Assembly: GCA_014860005.1 (NCBI GenBank)
Contig: JACZKP010000088.1
Location: 1-57,410 of the forward strand
Source: Verrucomicrobiota bacterium
GTDB taxonomy: Bacteria > Verrucomicrobiota > Verrucomicrobiae > Limisphaerales > UBA11358
Direction of reading: 5' to 3'
DNA length: 57,410 bases
This document shows, piece after piece, positions 22,349 to 30,328 of the stretch. Each line of letters begins with the position of its first letter. Position 1 is the first letter of the stretch. Made by a program: the position numbers and the translations under genes. The notes under the pieces are model-generated. The model searched no databases and was not told where the DNA came from. It saw only the letters and a program-made list of their open reading frames with translations.

Positions 22349-24838
22349 TCATTCCTCCGGCACTCGCCACTCCAGGATTCCGCCGGAAAATCCGGGCTGG
22401 AGTTGGACCTGAATCTTCAAGGCGTCGGTTTCGATTGCGGGGAACCTGACGCGGTTCCATGCATCTTTGTTCACGCCAAATCCGTCCGCGCTCTCGACCG
22501 GCCTCCATTCCTCCCCGGATTTGTAGAGCAAGCGCCACGACGACGGCACGCGACAACTGCCGGCGCCAGTGTCATCGAACCAATAAACGCCCACGCGCGA
22601 CACTTTGCGCGGCTGGGCGAAATCGTATTGCACCCATTCCATGCTGCCGCGGCGCGGCCACCAGGTGAAACGCGGGATGCTGTGGTCGTTGGAGTGCGCC
22701 GGTTCAAGGCCGTCGCTCAACGCGTCCAAGGTGTCGCCCTCGAAACATTGAGATGCAGTTGTTTTGTATGCGGCGGGCTTGGGTTTCGGTGGCTCGATCC
22801 ACTCATGCGCGCCCGATCCGTCAGCGATGGTCGGAAAAGAAGCAATGCGCAAGCGCGCCGCGCCCATCGGAACGAGGGTGATTTCCTCGACTGGCTCGGT
22901 GGATTTCGCGGGACTTTGCTGAAGCGGGCCGACCAGGTTGAGATGGTCCATCTGCCACGCGGGAATCCTCCGCGCCTTCGCTTTCAATGAAATCGGCGCG
23001 GTGGCCGGCGTAAACGGCTGCGCGGCGAGCGGGCCGGGCTTGCGCTCCACGCGGAAGGATTTTGCCGGGTCTGCCGCATCCAGGACCAAACCGTAGTTCC
23101 AGGGCGAATCCGGGAAAACCTCCCACTCCGGCCAGTCGGCGTTGCGAACGCCGTATTGCGTCCACCGTTCCTTGATGGCCAGCGCAAAACTCAGCGGACC
23201 GTAATCCACCGAAACCGAGTCCTTGTTCTTCTCCCACTTGCGCACCGCGATGCGCATGGGCAGTTGCAGCGTGGCGGTGTCGCCGTCTTTCCATTCGCGG
23301 TTCACGACGATGAAGGATAACGGCTTGGCCATCACCCGGACGGCCTGGCCATTGATCCTCAGCGACGCCTGCTCGCACCAGCGCGGGACGCGAAGGTAGA
23401 GCGGAAAAGCGGTTGGCTTCGGCAGCGTGAGTTTGAACGTGATGGTGTCGTTAAATGGATAATCAGTTTCCTCCACGATTCTCACCGTCACGCCATCGCC
23501 GACCTTCGCGCTGACTTCACTCGCGGCATAAAGCGAGGCGCACAGGCCGTTGTCCGGTGTGGCGAGCCAGAGTTCCTCGGCGTAATACGGCCAGCCGTGC
23601 GAGACATTGTGCTGACAGCAGCGATAGACCTCGAATGGGCTGTAAGAAAACATGGTGCCGCTGTTCTGGATGCCGGGAGCTTTGTTGTGGCGATCCGCCT
23701 GAACCTGATTGGCGCAGGTGATGTAGCGCAGCCCCTTCTGGTCGGGCGTCATGCTCGCAGGAAATGAGTTGAACGCAATATCCTCGCAGCGATCTGCCCA
23801 AAGAGGATCGCCCGTGATCTTCGTGAGCATCTGGAAACTGTGCGTGAACTCCACAATGCCACAGGTCTCGATGCCGCCGCGCGGGTCAATGTAGCCGGGC
23901 CGGCTGTTTTCATCGCCCACAAATCCGCCGCCGGGAAACTGGCCGTAAAGCTCCATCACCTTGCGATAATTCCGGTCGGCAGATTCAAGGTGCTTTGACT
24001 CGTGCGACAACATCCAGAAGACCGTTCCGGCGCGGAAACCCTGCGCGATGTTCACGTTATGCCAGTTGATCACGTCCTCGTCCCAGCGTGCCATGTTGGC
24101 GTGAATTTTCTTCGCGAGATCGAGCAGCCACGGTTCACCAGTGCGGTTGTAAAGCCAGAAGGCACTCTCGATATTGTCGCCCGCGCGTAGCTTCGGCCAG
24201 TAGCCTTCGCCAAACGCGGTCGCCGGAAGGGTATTTTCCCACCGCATGTAACGCGTCATCACTTCCAGGACGCGCGGGTCGCCGCTGAATTCGTAGTAGC
24301 TCTGGAGAATGTTGAGCATCACCATGTGCGGCCAGAGATCGGGCTTGCCGTTCAGTGAGGTGAGTAATTCCCGCGGGCCAAACCACCCATCCTCGCGCTG
24401 CGATGCCATGGCGGCTTCGATCCATTTCCTGGCCTCGGCGATGATCTTTTCGTCCCCCAGCACATAGCCGAGGTCGCCGTAGCCTTTGAGCCAGTAAGGC
24501 ATTTCCTCCCAGCCGCGTTCGCCCTTGCCTTCCTTGTTCGCCCAGGCGCTTCTCTCGAAATTTAGCCAGGGAGAAATCTCGTTCAACCGGCCAATCATGC
24601 CGTCGCGTTCGAGTTCGAGTTGGTGCCGCAGCCATCCGTGCGGCGTGATGCTGCCGATGGGTAGCTTTACAAACGGACTGGGCGCCAGCGGCGCGCGGTT
24701 GGCCAGGTAAAAACTGTTGGTCATGGTCAGCGGCGGTGAATTGACAACACTGATTTTCTCAGCGCCAAAAGCGATCAACACTGCGGCCTGAAACAAAATC
24801 CCCATAACCGCGAAATCCCGAATGCGAAGAGCTTTCAT
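22349..24838 (-). CDS. GH127-type beta-L-arabinofuranosidase with C-terminal F5/8-like domain
   Basis: An 829-residue exported enzyme (signal peptide about 1-26, ending AFGAEK). The (alpha/alpha)6 barrel carries the GH127 metal/catalytic set: E324-x-C326 in GIETCGIVEF and adjacent C407-C408 in YRCCQHN, matching the Glu/Cys/Cys-Cys quartet in which one cysteine is the nucleophile. After the beta domains (with PLYLRVPRWC and RRIPAWQMDHLNLVGPLQ) comes an F5/8-type carbohydrate-binding region at the C terminus (about 695-829, VSRVGVYWFDD). GH127 enzymes release L-arabinofuranose from plant glycans. First gene of the minus-strand cluster; ATG 24838 gives the best signal peptide. Confidence 0.85.
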   Translation of the reverse strand: MKALRIRDFAVMGILFQAAVLIAFGAEKISVVNSPPLTMTNSFYLANRAPLAPSPFVKLPIGSITPHGWLRHQLELERDGMIGRLNEISPWLNFERSAWANKEGKGERGWEEMPYWLKGYGDLGYVLGDEKIIAEARKWIEAAMASQREDGWFGPRELLTSLNGKPDLWPHMVMLNILQSYYEFSGDPRVLEVMTRYMRWENTLPATAFGEGYWPKLRAGDNIESAFWLYNRTGEPWLLDLAKKIHANMARWDEDVINWHNVNIAQGFRAGTVFWMLSHESKHLESADRNYRKVMELYGQFPGGGFVGDENSRPGYIDPRGGIETCGIVEFTHSFQMLTKITGDPLWADRCEDIAFNSFPASMTPDQKGLRYITCANQVQADRHNKAPGIQNSGTMFSYSPFEVYRCCQHNVSHGWPYYAEELWLATPDNGLCASLYAASEVSAKVGDGVTVRIVEETDYPFNDTITFKLTLPKPTAFPLYLRVPRWCEQASLRINGQAVRVMAKPLSFIVVNREWKDGDTATLQLPMRIAVRKWEKNKDSVSVDYGPLSFALAIKERWTQYGVRNADWPEWEVFPDSPWNYGLVLDAADPAKSFRVERKPGPLAAQPFTPATAPISLKAKARRIPAWQMDHLNLVGPLQQSPAKSTEPVEEITLVPMGAARLRIASFPTIADGSGAHEWIEPPKPKPAAYKTTASQCFEGDTLDALSDGLEPAHSNDHSIPRFTWWPRRGSMEWVQYDFAQPRKVSRVGVYWFDDTGAGSCRVPSSWRLLYKSGEEWRPVESADGFGVNKDAWNRVRFPAIETDALKIQVQLQPGFSGGILEWRVPEE

Positions 24839-25081
24839 TCTTTTCCCCAATTTATTTCCCCAGAGCTTGCCTGAATCGAACAAGTGCATTTAACGGGAAC
24901 AACTACAGGCGAGTCAAGCCGTGCGCGTGTTCACTCGGGAAAAGAGTGTGCGGGTTTTTCAGCGCCATCGGACTCGCCAAAATCCGACTCGGCGCGCTGG
25001 AATCAGACTTGTCCCACCGCAATCAGACAGGGCGACGAATTCAACGCAAGGACGCCAAGGCGCAGGGAAACCGATGAACGG

Positions 25082-25246
25082 CTCAGCGCCGTAGGCGCGG
25101 AATCTTTGTAGCTCCCGCAGCCAATATGATTCAAAGCTCCGTCAGGAGCGGCATATTCCCGATGTCGCTCCCACGGAGCTTGGGATTTTTTGTGGGCGGA
25201 CGTTCTACATAGATGTCGCGCCGCTGGCGCTGGAAGGGCAAGGAAT
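25082..25246 (+). repeat. 165-bp repeat unit, copy 1
   Basis: Begins CTCAGCGCCGTAGGCGCGG, then ATGATTCAAAGCTCCGTCAG, GCATATTCCCGATGTCGCTC and ends near GCCGCTGGCGCTGGAAGG. Internal palindromes: GCGCCGTAGGCGC, and AGCTCCGTCAGGAGC. Confidence 0.75.
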
Positions 25247-25373
25247 TCAACGCAAAGGCGCCAAGACGCCAAGGCGCGGGTAAGACAGGAAATGCTTTGC
25301 GTCTCTGCGTCTTTGCGCCTTTGCGTTAAGTTCGCCACGCCGAAATCCGACTCGGCGCGCTGGCATCAGACTT
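25243..25373 (+). repeat. Inverted-arm repeat, copy 1
   Basis: Left arm AACGCAAAGGCGCCAAGACGC faces right arm GCGTCTTTGCGCCTTTGCGTT about 45 bp on, so the stretch can fold into a long hairpin. Followed by TTCGCCACGCCGAAATCC and CTCGGCGCGCTGG. Confidence 0.7.
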
Positions 25374-25451
25374 TAGCACCGCTTTCGGATGGGGCGAGGA
25401 ATTCAACGCCAAGTCGCCAAACCGCCAAGGCGCAGGGAAACCGATGAACGT

Positions 25452-25617
25452 CTCAGCGCCGTAGGCGCGGAATCTCTGTAGCTCACGCAGCCTATATGAT
25501 TCAAAGCTCCGTGAGGAGCGGCATATTCGCGATGTCGCTCCGACGGAGCTTGGGATTATTTGTGGACGAAATTTCTACAAAGATGTCGCGCCGCTGGCGC
25601 TGGAAGAGCGAGGAATT
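25452..25617 (+). repeat. 165-bp repeat unit, copy 2
   Basis: Same order of blocks as at 25082, with a few substitutions (AGCTCCGTGAGGAGC; TATTCGCGATGTCGC). Ends at GCTGGCGCTGGAAGAG. Confidence 0.75.
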
Positions 25618-25735
25618 CAACGCCAAGACGCCAAGGCGCGGGTAAGACAGGAAATGCTTTGCGTCTCTGCGTCTTTGCGCCTTTGCGTTAAGTTCGCCAC
25701 GCCGAAATCCGACTCGGCGCGCTGGAAGCAGACTT
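25613..25735 (+). repeat. Inverted-arm repeat, copy 2
   Basis: Nearly identical to 25243-25373 but lacks nine bases in the left arm (AAAGGCGCC missing), so it reads GAATTCAACGCCAAGACGCC at the start. Confidence 0.7.
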
Positions 25736-25980
25736 GTCCCACCGCAATCAGATGAAGGCGGATGGCGCAGGGATAACTGAAGAGCATCTTTGCGTCTCCG
25801 CGCACGCCGGGGGAAAGCGGCGGTGAACGCGCCGCACTCCAGACGCTTCGCGAGATTCGCAAACGCCCGGCAGTCGCGAAGCGTTTGGACTGCGCGTGGC
25901 TTTAGCACCGCTTTCGGACGGGGCGAGGAATTCAACGCAAAGTCGCCAAGACGCCAAGGCGTAGGAAACCCAATGAACGT

Positions 25981-26146
25981 CTCAGCGCCGTAGGCGCGGA
26001 ATCTTTGTAGCTCACGCAGCCTATATGATTCAAAGCTCCGTCAGGAGCGGCATATTCCCGATGTCGCTCCGACGGAGCTGGGGATTATTTGTGGACGGAA
26101 TTTCTACAAAGAGGTCGCGCCGCTGGCGCTGGAAGAGCGAGGAATT
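25981..26146 (+). repeat. 165-bp repeat unit, copy 3
   Basis: Same block order as at 25082; the 60-residue open frame at 26025 is a translation of this unit and not a gene. Confidence 0.75.
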
Positions 26147-26194
26147 CAACGCAAGGACGCCAAGCCGCCAAGGCGCAGGCAAACCGCTGAACGT

Positions 26195-26345
26195 CTCAGC
26201 GCCGTAGGCGCGGAATCTTTGTAGCTCACGCAGCCAATATGATTCAAAGCTCCGTCAGGAGCGGCATATTCGCGATGTCGCTCCCACGGAGCTTGGGATT
26301 ATTTGTGGACGGAATTTCTACAAAGATGTCGCGCCCCTGGCGCTG
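26195..26345 (+). repeat. 165-bp repeat unit, copy 4 (3' end diverged)
   Basis: Starts CTCAGCGCCGTAGGCGCGG; the end changes after GCGCCCCTGGCGCTGGGA and runs into unrelated sequence (GACGCGTCAGTCGG). Confidence 0.75.
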
Positions 26346-26653
26346 GGAAAAGGCAGGACGCGTCAGTCGGCTGCGCGCTGGGCGTCCGCAGACCAAAGAC
26401 GGCGCACACGGAGTGACGCGGCCTACCAACCGGTCTTACCGAAAATCCGACTCGGCGTGCTGGAATCAGACTTGTCCCGCCAAAATCAAAAAACAAACGG
26501 ATGAATGCGGAAGGCGTAGTAAAACCGGAGTGCATCTTTGGGTCTCGCGACTTGGCGGCAAAAATGCCTGACCCCCTTTCTGCTTGATCAAACAATGTTG
26601 GGTTCGTTCCATAAGCGCGTTGTAGCTGGAAAACTCAGATAGACATAAAATTC

Positions 26654-27070
26654 ATGAACATAAAAATTGACCTAAAAAGTGCTCTGTGCGCGCTTGCTGT
26701 TGGAGTGCTGGCCATGTTCGTCATTGGAGCGGCAGGCTCATCTACAAATCCGATCGGAAGATACCAAACTGCAGCCGGGTTCGGTTTCTTTATGACCGTT
26801 GATACGGCAACCGGCCAAGCGTGGCTTGCAAACGTCGCCACGCCGGGGTTACGAGGAATACCGGCAGATTTTTTTGAGAAGAGGGTGGACAAGTTCGCCA
26901 TTGGAACGACAGATTCACCTTCACCAATCGGAAGATACCAAATTACAGGCGGATCGGGTTTCTTCATGATCACTGATACCGCGACGGGCCAAACATGGGG
27001 CGCTAACGCCGCCGAACCTGGTTCTACCGGAATACAGGGGGGGTTCTTTGAGAAGAAAGTGGATAAGTAA
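26654..27070 (+). CDS. Small exported protein made of two tandem repeats, 138 aa
   Basis: A signal peptide or membrane anchor (about 7-26, ALCALAVGVLAMFVIGAAG) is followed by two copies of a roughly 50-residue module, 32-79 and 90-138. Both read PIGRYQ, then a G.GFFM..DTATGQ.W strand pair, then an ending FFEK.VDK. The two modules differ by many substitutions but have the same length, so the duplication is not very recent. The strand pattern resembles a small beta domain. No family assigned. It stands alone just after the repeat field, with the DUF2971 gene convergent downstream. Its role is unknown. Confidence 0.7.
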   Translation: MNIKIDLKSALCALAVGVLAMFVIGAAGSSTNPIGRYQTAAGFGFFMTVDTATGQAWLANVATPGLRGIPADFFEKRVDKFAIGTTDSPSPIGRYQITGGSGFFMITDTATGQTWGANAAEPGSTGIQGGFFEKKVDK

Positions 27071-27102
27071 GTCGGCCGCCATTAGCAAGCAACGGATGGA
27101 GA

Positions 27103-28041
27103 CTACAACTCCTTGAGTGAACTTGGAATTCCATCTTGGCATGTCTGATAATCTGAATCTGTAGCATCTTCCAAACCTGCAATAAAATTTTCGACACCTC
27201 TGCTGGTCCCTGGCGGCGATTCTGAGAACAGGTCGGACCTTCGACAATCAACGTGCGGCAATAGCAGCTTTATCGTTTTGCAAAGCGATTGCGCTTCTGC
27301 GGTTGTAAGTCCAGGCCAAAGCCGGATCGCTTGAATCCAATCCTTTGGCTTTACGTTTTTAAGCAAGATGCCCCCCCGTTCCGATCGTTCCGCAGCAGTT
27401 TTGATGAATCGAATCTCGTTCTCGGATTTGTATTCTTCTCGCTTCAGGAAAAAGGGGCGCAGTAAAAGATGAAAGTCTGATTCCAGTTCTGGATTGAACT
27501 CCGCACTCCTCCCAGTCCGGTGATCCACATACGTCATTGGGCCGTAAATGAACTTCCGCCCAGAAACCTCAAAATCGGCATCAAGAACCGCAGCCACTCT
27601 GCCAACGGTTGTCTCAATGGCAACCCCTTGGTTTCCGTAAACACTCCACATAGCCGCAGACTCTCGCAAGGAACGGAACCAGCACCATGCGAACCTCGTT
27701 TTCCATAAAAACTCCATGTAGTACTTGAGTTGAAAACCTGACGCCCCGCCTGGAAATCCTACGAGTGTGTCTCGCTCTGCCTTTGGGCAGTGACTATCGA
27801 GTATCCATTCCTCGATTTTCTTTGCATCGTCTCCATAGCGCTTAGCGAACGCGGTATTAAACCAAGCGACGTGTAGGTAAAACTTACCCTCGAACGGGTC
27901 TCCCGCACGAAGTTTTGAAATGGACGGAATGAACACCAAGCCGTCCAAGTAATAGAAAAGTGTCCGCAACGGCACGTAGCGCCAGATTTGCTCGTTATCA
28001 TGCAGCCGACGTTCCGAGTCTTGGAAAATCTGCTTTGGCAT
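27103..28041 (-). CDS. DUF2971 domain-containing protein
   Basis: A 312-residue soluble protein. The family hallmarks are present: IWRYVPLRTLFYYLDG near 19-34, LRAGDPFEG (45-53), an AWCWFRSLRESAAMWSVYGNQGVAIET block (about 118-144), and ENEIRFIKTAAE (about 207-218). DUF2971 proteins are of unknown function and often lie in mobile or defence regions. The gene converges with the 138-aa gene (33 bp apart) and is divergent from the broken protease gene. Confidence 0.8.
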   Translation of the reverse strand: MPKQIFQDSERRLHDNEQIWRYVPLRTLFYYLDGLVFIPSISKLRAGDPFEGKFYLHVAWFNTAFAKRYGDDAKKIEEWILDSHCPKAERDTLVGFPGGASGFQLKYYMEFLWKTRFAWCWFRSLRESAAMWSVYGNQGVAIETTVGRVAAVLDADFEVSGRKFIYGPMTYVDHRTGRSAEFNPELESDFHLLLRPFFLKREEYKSENEIRFIKTAAERSERGGILLKNVKPKDWIQAIRLWPGLTTAEAQSLCKTIKLLLPHVDCRRSDLFSESPPGTSRGVENFIAGLEDATDSDYQTCQDGIPSSLKEL

Positions 28042-28149
28042 ACGCTCTTCAAATTAGCCTTTGATCGAAAATCACTGTCTGATGTGTTCCGAAAAAACAA
28101 GAGATTTGGTTTAGGTCAGCGCTCACAGAGCGAGCTTATTCTTCGACTG

Positions 28150-28805
28150 TGCGCCGTCAAGAGAACATTTCGGGAGATGGACTTCTCATCACGAACCAGC
28201 GTGTAGTCAGCGGCGCGGCGCAGGTTCGTCTGGTCACAAGCGCGGGTTTGATTTCCGCCAAGGTGGTGAAGGTGGATGCGGCCAATGATCTGGCGTTGCT
28301 CCAGGCGGAACGGCGGTTCGCGTCGTTGCGGCGAGTCGCGGAGTGAAATTGGGCGGCACGGTGGCCACACTCCAAATGAAGAAGGCAGAATGCAGAATGA
28401 AGAGACTTTGCCACGCGGTTTCTCGCCGACCGGGTTTGCTTCCTTTGTCATTCTTCATTCAGCCTTTCAGAATCGCGGGGGATGACGCGCGGTATTTCCA
28501 GATCAGCGTGGTCCTTGCGGACGGCCACCATGCAGCCGGGCAATTCGGGAGGGGCGTTGGTGGATGAGCGCGGGAACGTGGTGGGCGTGGTGTCGGCCAA
28601 ATTGAACGCGCGGGCAGCGCTGGCGTCGAGCGGCGCGCTGCCGGAAAACGTGAATTACGCCATCAAGAGCAGCTATCTCCTGAGCTTTCTGGAATCCGTC
28701 CCGGAGGTTTCCACCAAACTCAAAGAGCCGAACACGAAGGAAATGAAGTTTGAGGACGTGGTGAAAGCCGCAGAGCAGGCGGCGGTGCTGGTGCTGGTTT
28801 ATTGA
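28150..28805 (+). pseudogene. Trypsin-like (S1C/HtrA-type) protease remnant
   Basis: Pieces of a trypsin-like peptidase lie in two frames. The first frame has a VVSGAAQVRLVTSAG strand and NDLALLQAE, which would hold the catalytic Asp; but the position of the catalytic His (usually in NYHVV) reads NQRVV. A frameshift near 28325 moves to the frame with VKLGGTVATL. That frame is then interrupted by a GAAGAAGGCAGAATGC-type repeat, and resumes as DDARYFQISVVL. A second frameshift near 28520 leads to PGNSGGALVDERGNVVGVVSA (the catalytic Ser) and runs to TAA-free end at 28805. With the N terminus missing, the gene is dead. The intact homologue is a secreted or periplasmic protease; ancestral context unknown. 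Confidence 0.75.
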
Positions 28806-28826
28806 AACGGGAGTCAGGTCAGAATG

Positions 28827-28853
28827 ATGGGGTCAAAATAATTCTGACCCCAT
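28827..28853. terminator. Perfect 9-bp hairpin between converging genes
   Basis: ATGGGGTCA (28827-28835), a nine-base A/T-rich loop, then TGACCCCAT (28845-28853). On the plus strand it is followed by GATTTTG. It lies between the protease remnant and the convergent oxidoreductase gene, so it may end transcription from both sides, but this string is also a dispersed repeat in many genomes and a terminator role is not certain. Confidence 0.45.
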
Positions 28854-28868
28854 GATTTTGCCCCTCCT

Positions 28869-30314
28869 TCACGACAAGTATTTCTTCGGAAACTTCCACG
28901 GCTTGCGATAAGTCGGCACCGCCAGTTTGGCAGCTTCCGAGTCGCCGACAATTATCTCCTTCGCCGGATCAAAGCGAATCGAGCGGCCCAGCTTGAGCGA
29001 AAGCAGGCTCAGCACTATCGGCACATCCACGCGCGTGTGGTAAAACACGCTGCAACTGGGCTGCTGGCGCGACTTGATGCAATCGAGCCACTCGCGCTCG
29101 TGACCCGGCGACGATGGAATAGACGGCGGCGGCGGTTGCCTGTCCTTCATCGCGTCGCCTTCGGGCACGATCTTGAACATACTGTAATTGGCATACATCG
29201 TCCCGTTGACACCGTGGAAGTAGATGCCGAGGCGACGCTGTGGCTTGGGTTCGCCGTGCAGATCGAAGCCGTAGCTGTTCGTGAGCGACGACATCCAGGT
29301 CATCGTGCATTTCGGATATTGCCAGAGCACTTCGTGGTGGTCGTAAGCGTCGCCGTCGTCCTTGACGATGAAGCGCCCGCCTGACGCGCTGGTGACCAGC
29401 GGATAGCCGAGATCGAGCGCCCACACTGGCAGGTCAATGATGTGCGGGGCCATGCCGGGCGTCCAACCGCCGCTGTAAGCCATCCAGGAACCGTGATTGT
29501 AAGAGTCGCGTGCCAGGATGCGGTTGTAAGGAATGAGCGGCGCCGGCCCGCACCACATCTCCCAGTTGAACCCCGGCGGTAACGGGTTTTCCTGGGACGT
29601 GCCGACGCCCGCCGGCGTTTGATTCATGACGTTAAACGTGCGCACCGTGCCGATGTTGCCAAGGTTGCCACTGCGAATGTATTCCACCACGCGGCGGTAA
29701 TTCTCCGAGGCGTGAATCTGGGTGCCGATCTGGCTGATGATGTCGTGCCGCTGGACGGCGTTGCGCACCGCGAGGCTCTCGCCCAAGTGCAAGGTCATGG
29801 GCTTTTGGAGGTAAATGTCCTTGCCCGCCTCGCACGCGGCAATCGCCTGCAAACAATGCCAGTGTGGCGGCGTGGCAATAATGACGGCGTCCAGGTCCGG
29901 CTGCTGGAGCATCTCCCGGTAATCGGTGTAACCTTTGCAGGTCGGCTTGTAAGATTCCACCGTCGCTTCCACGCGCGCTTCCTGCACGTCGCACGCCGCC
30001 GCAACCACGACGTCGGCCTCCCGGGCGCAGAGGCCGAGATTGGCGCGGCCCATGCCGCCGCAACCGATGAGGCCGACGTGAATGCGGCTGTTGGGCGAAG
30101 GCTTGCGTGCCGGCTTGCGGCTGGTGCCGAACGCCAGATGCGGCGCGGCGAATCCGATGGCGGTGATGGTGGCGGCTTTTCGGATGAACTCGCGACGAGA
30201 TGATAATATCGCGGAGCGCGGACAGCTTTGTCCGCGCGATCCTAGCGCAGTGGTGAGCGACTCGCGGACAAGGCTGTCCGCGCTCCGAGAAGCGGGTTGG
30301 ATTTGGTTTTTCAT
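28869..30314 (-). CDS. Gfo/Idh/MocA family oxidoreductase with Tat signal
   Basis: A 481-residue NAD(P)-type oxidoreductase. Rossmann motif VGLIGCGGMGRANL follows a Tat signal (SRREFIRKA at 39-47 then a hydrophobic stretch TAIGFAAPHLAFG). The dinucleotide domain ends with YLQKPMT, the family's EKP-type lysine motif (here QKP). The C-terminal alpha/beta domain (about 230-440) carries HG-SW and tryptophan-rich strings (WTPGMAPHIIDLP). Substrate is unknown; such proteins act on sugars and inositols in the periplasm. Between residue 8 and the twin arginines lies an inserted repeat-encoded stretch ([10 protein letters not shown] and RGQSCPRS). It precedes the DUF6807 gene in a minus-strand pair (14 bp apart). 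Start ATG 30314 chosen. Confidence 0.8.
   Translation of the reverse strand: MKNQIQPASRSADSLVRESLTTALGSRGQSCPRSAILSSRREFIRKAATITAIGFAAPHLAFGTSRKPARKPSPNSRIHVGLIGCGGMGRANLGLCAREADVVVAAACDVQEARVEATVESYKPTCKGYTDYREMLQQPDLDAVIIATPPHWHCLQAIAACEAGKDIYLQKPMTLHLGESLAVRNAVQRHDIISQIGTQIHASENYRRVVEYIRSGNLGNIGTVRTFNVMNQTPAGVGTSQENPLPPGFNWEMWCGPAPLIPYNRILARDSYNHGSWMAYSGGWTPGMAPHIIDLPVWALDLGYPLVTSASGGRFIVKDDGDAYDHHEVLWQYPKCTMTWMSSLTNSYGFDLHGEPKPQRRLGIYFHGVNGTMYANYSMFKIVPEGDAMKDRQPPPPSIPSSPGHEREWLDCIKSRQQPSCSVFYHTRVDVPIVLSLLSLKLGRSIRFDPAKEIIVGDSEAAKLAVPTYRKPWKFPKKYLS
30211..30288. repeat. GCGGACA-type palindromic element inside a coding N terminus
   Basis: Two arms in inverted orientation, each itself a near-palindrome: GAGCGCGGACAGCTTTGTCCGCG (left, about 30217) and CGCGGACAAGGCTGTCCGCGCTC (right, about 30262), about 22 bp apart. 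Related elements occur at 37917-37995 and at 18613-18641. Here it lies in frame within the signal region of the oxidoreductase and encodes [10 protein letters not shown] on one arm and RGQSCPRS on the other. Confidence 0.75.
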
Positions 30315-30328
30315 AATGAGTTCAAGCT

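Larger units (their letters stand above)
24839..26653. repeat. 1.8-kb gene-free field of interspersed repeats
   Basis: No credible gene in this interval, only short open frames that translate repeat sequence (for example the 60-aa IQSSVRSGIF type). It holds four copies of a roughly 165-bp unit (25082-25246, 25452-25617, 25981-26146, 26195-26345), two copies of a 120-130-bp unit with inverted arms (25243-25373 and 25613-25735), and several copies of a TCCGACTCGGCGCGCTGG segment. Separately listed units give details. Confidence 0.75.

Noticed and set aside
26025..26571. Open frames with IQSSVRSGIF-type translation
   Set aside because: They are translations of the 165-bp repeat; similar frames occur in each copy and no conserved start or signal is seen.
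24839..26653. Possible CRISPR array in the repeat field
   Set aside because: Repeat units are about 165 bp with irregular spacing and no short unique spacers; no cas genes nearby.
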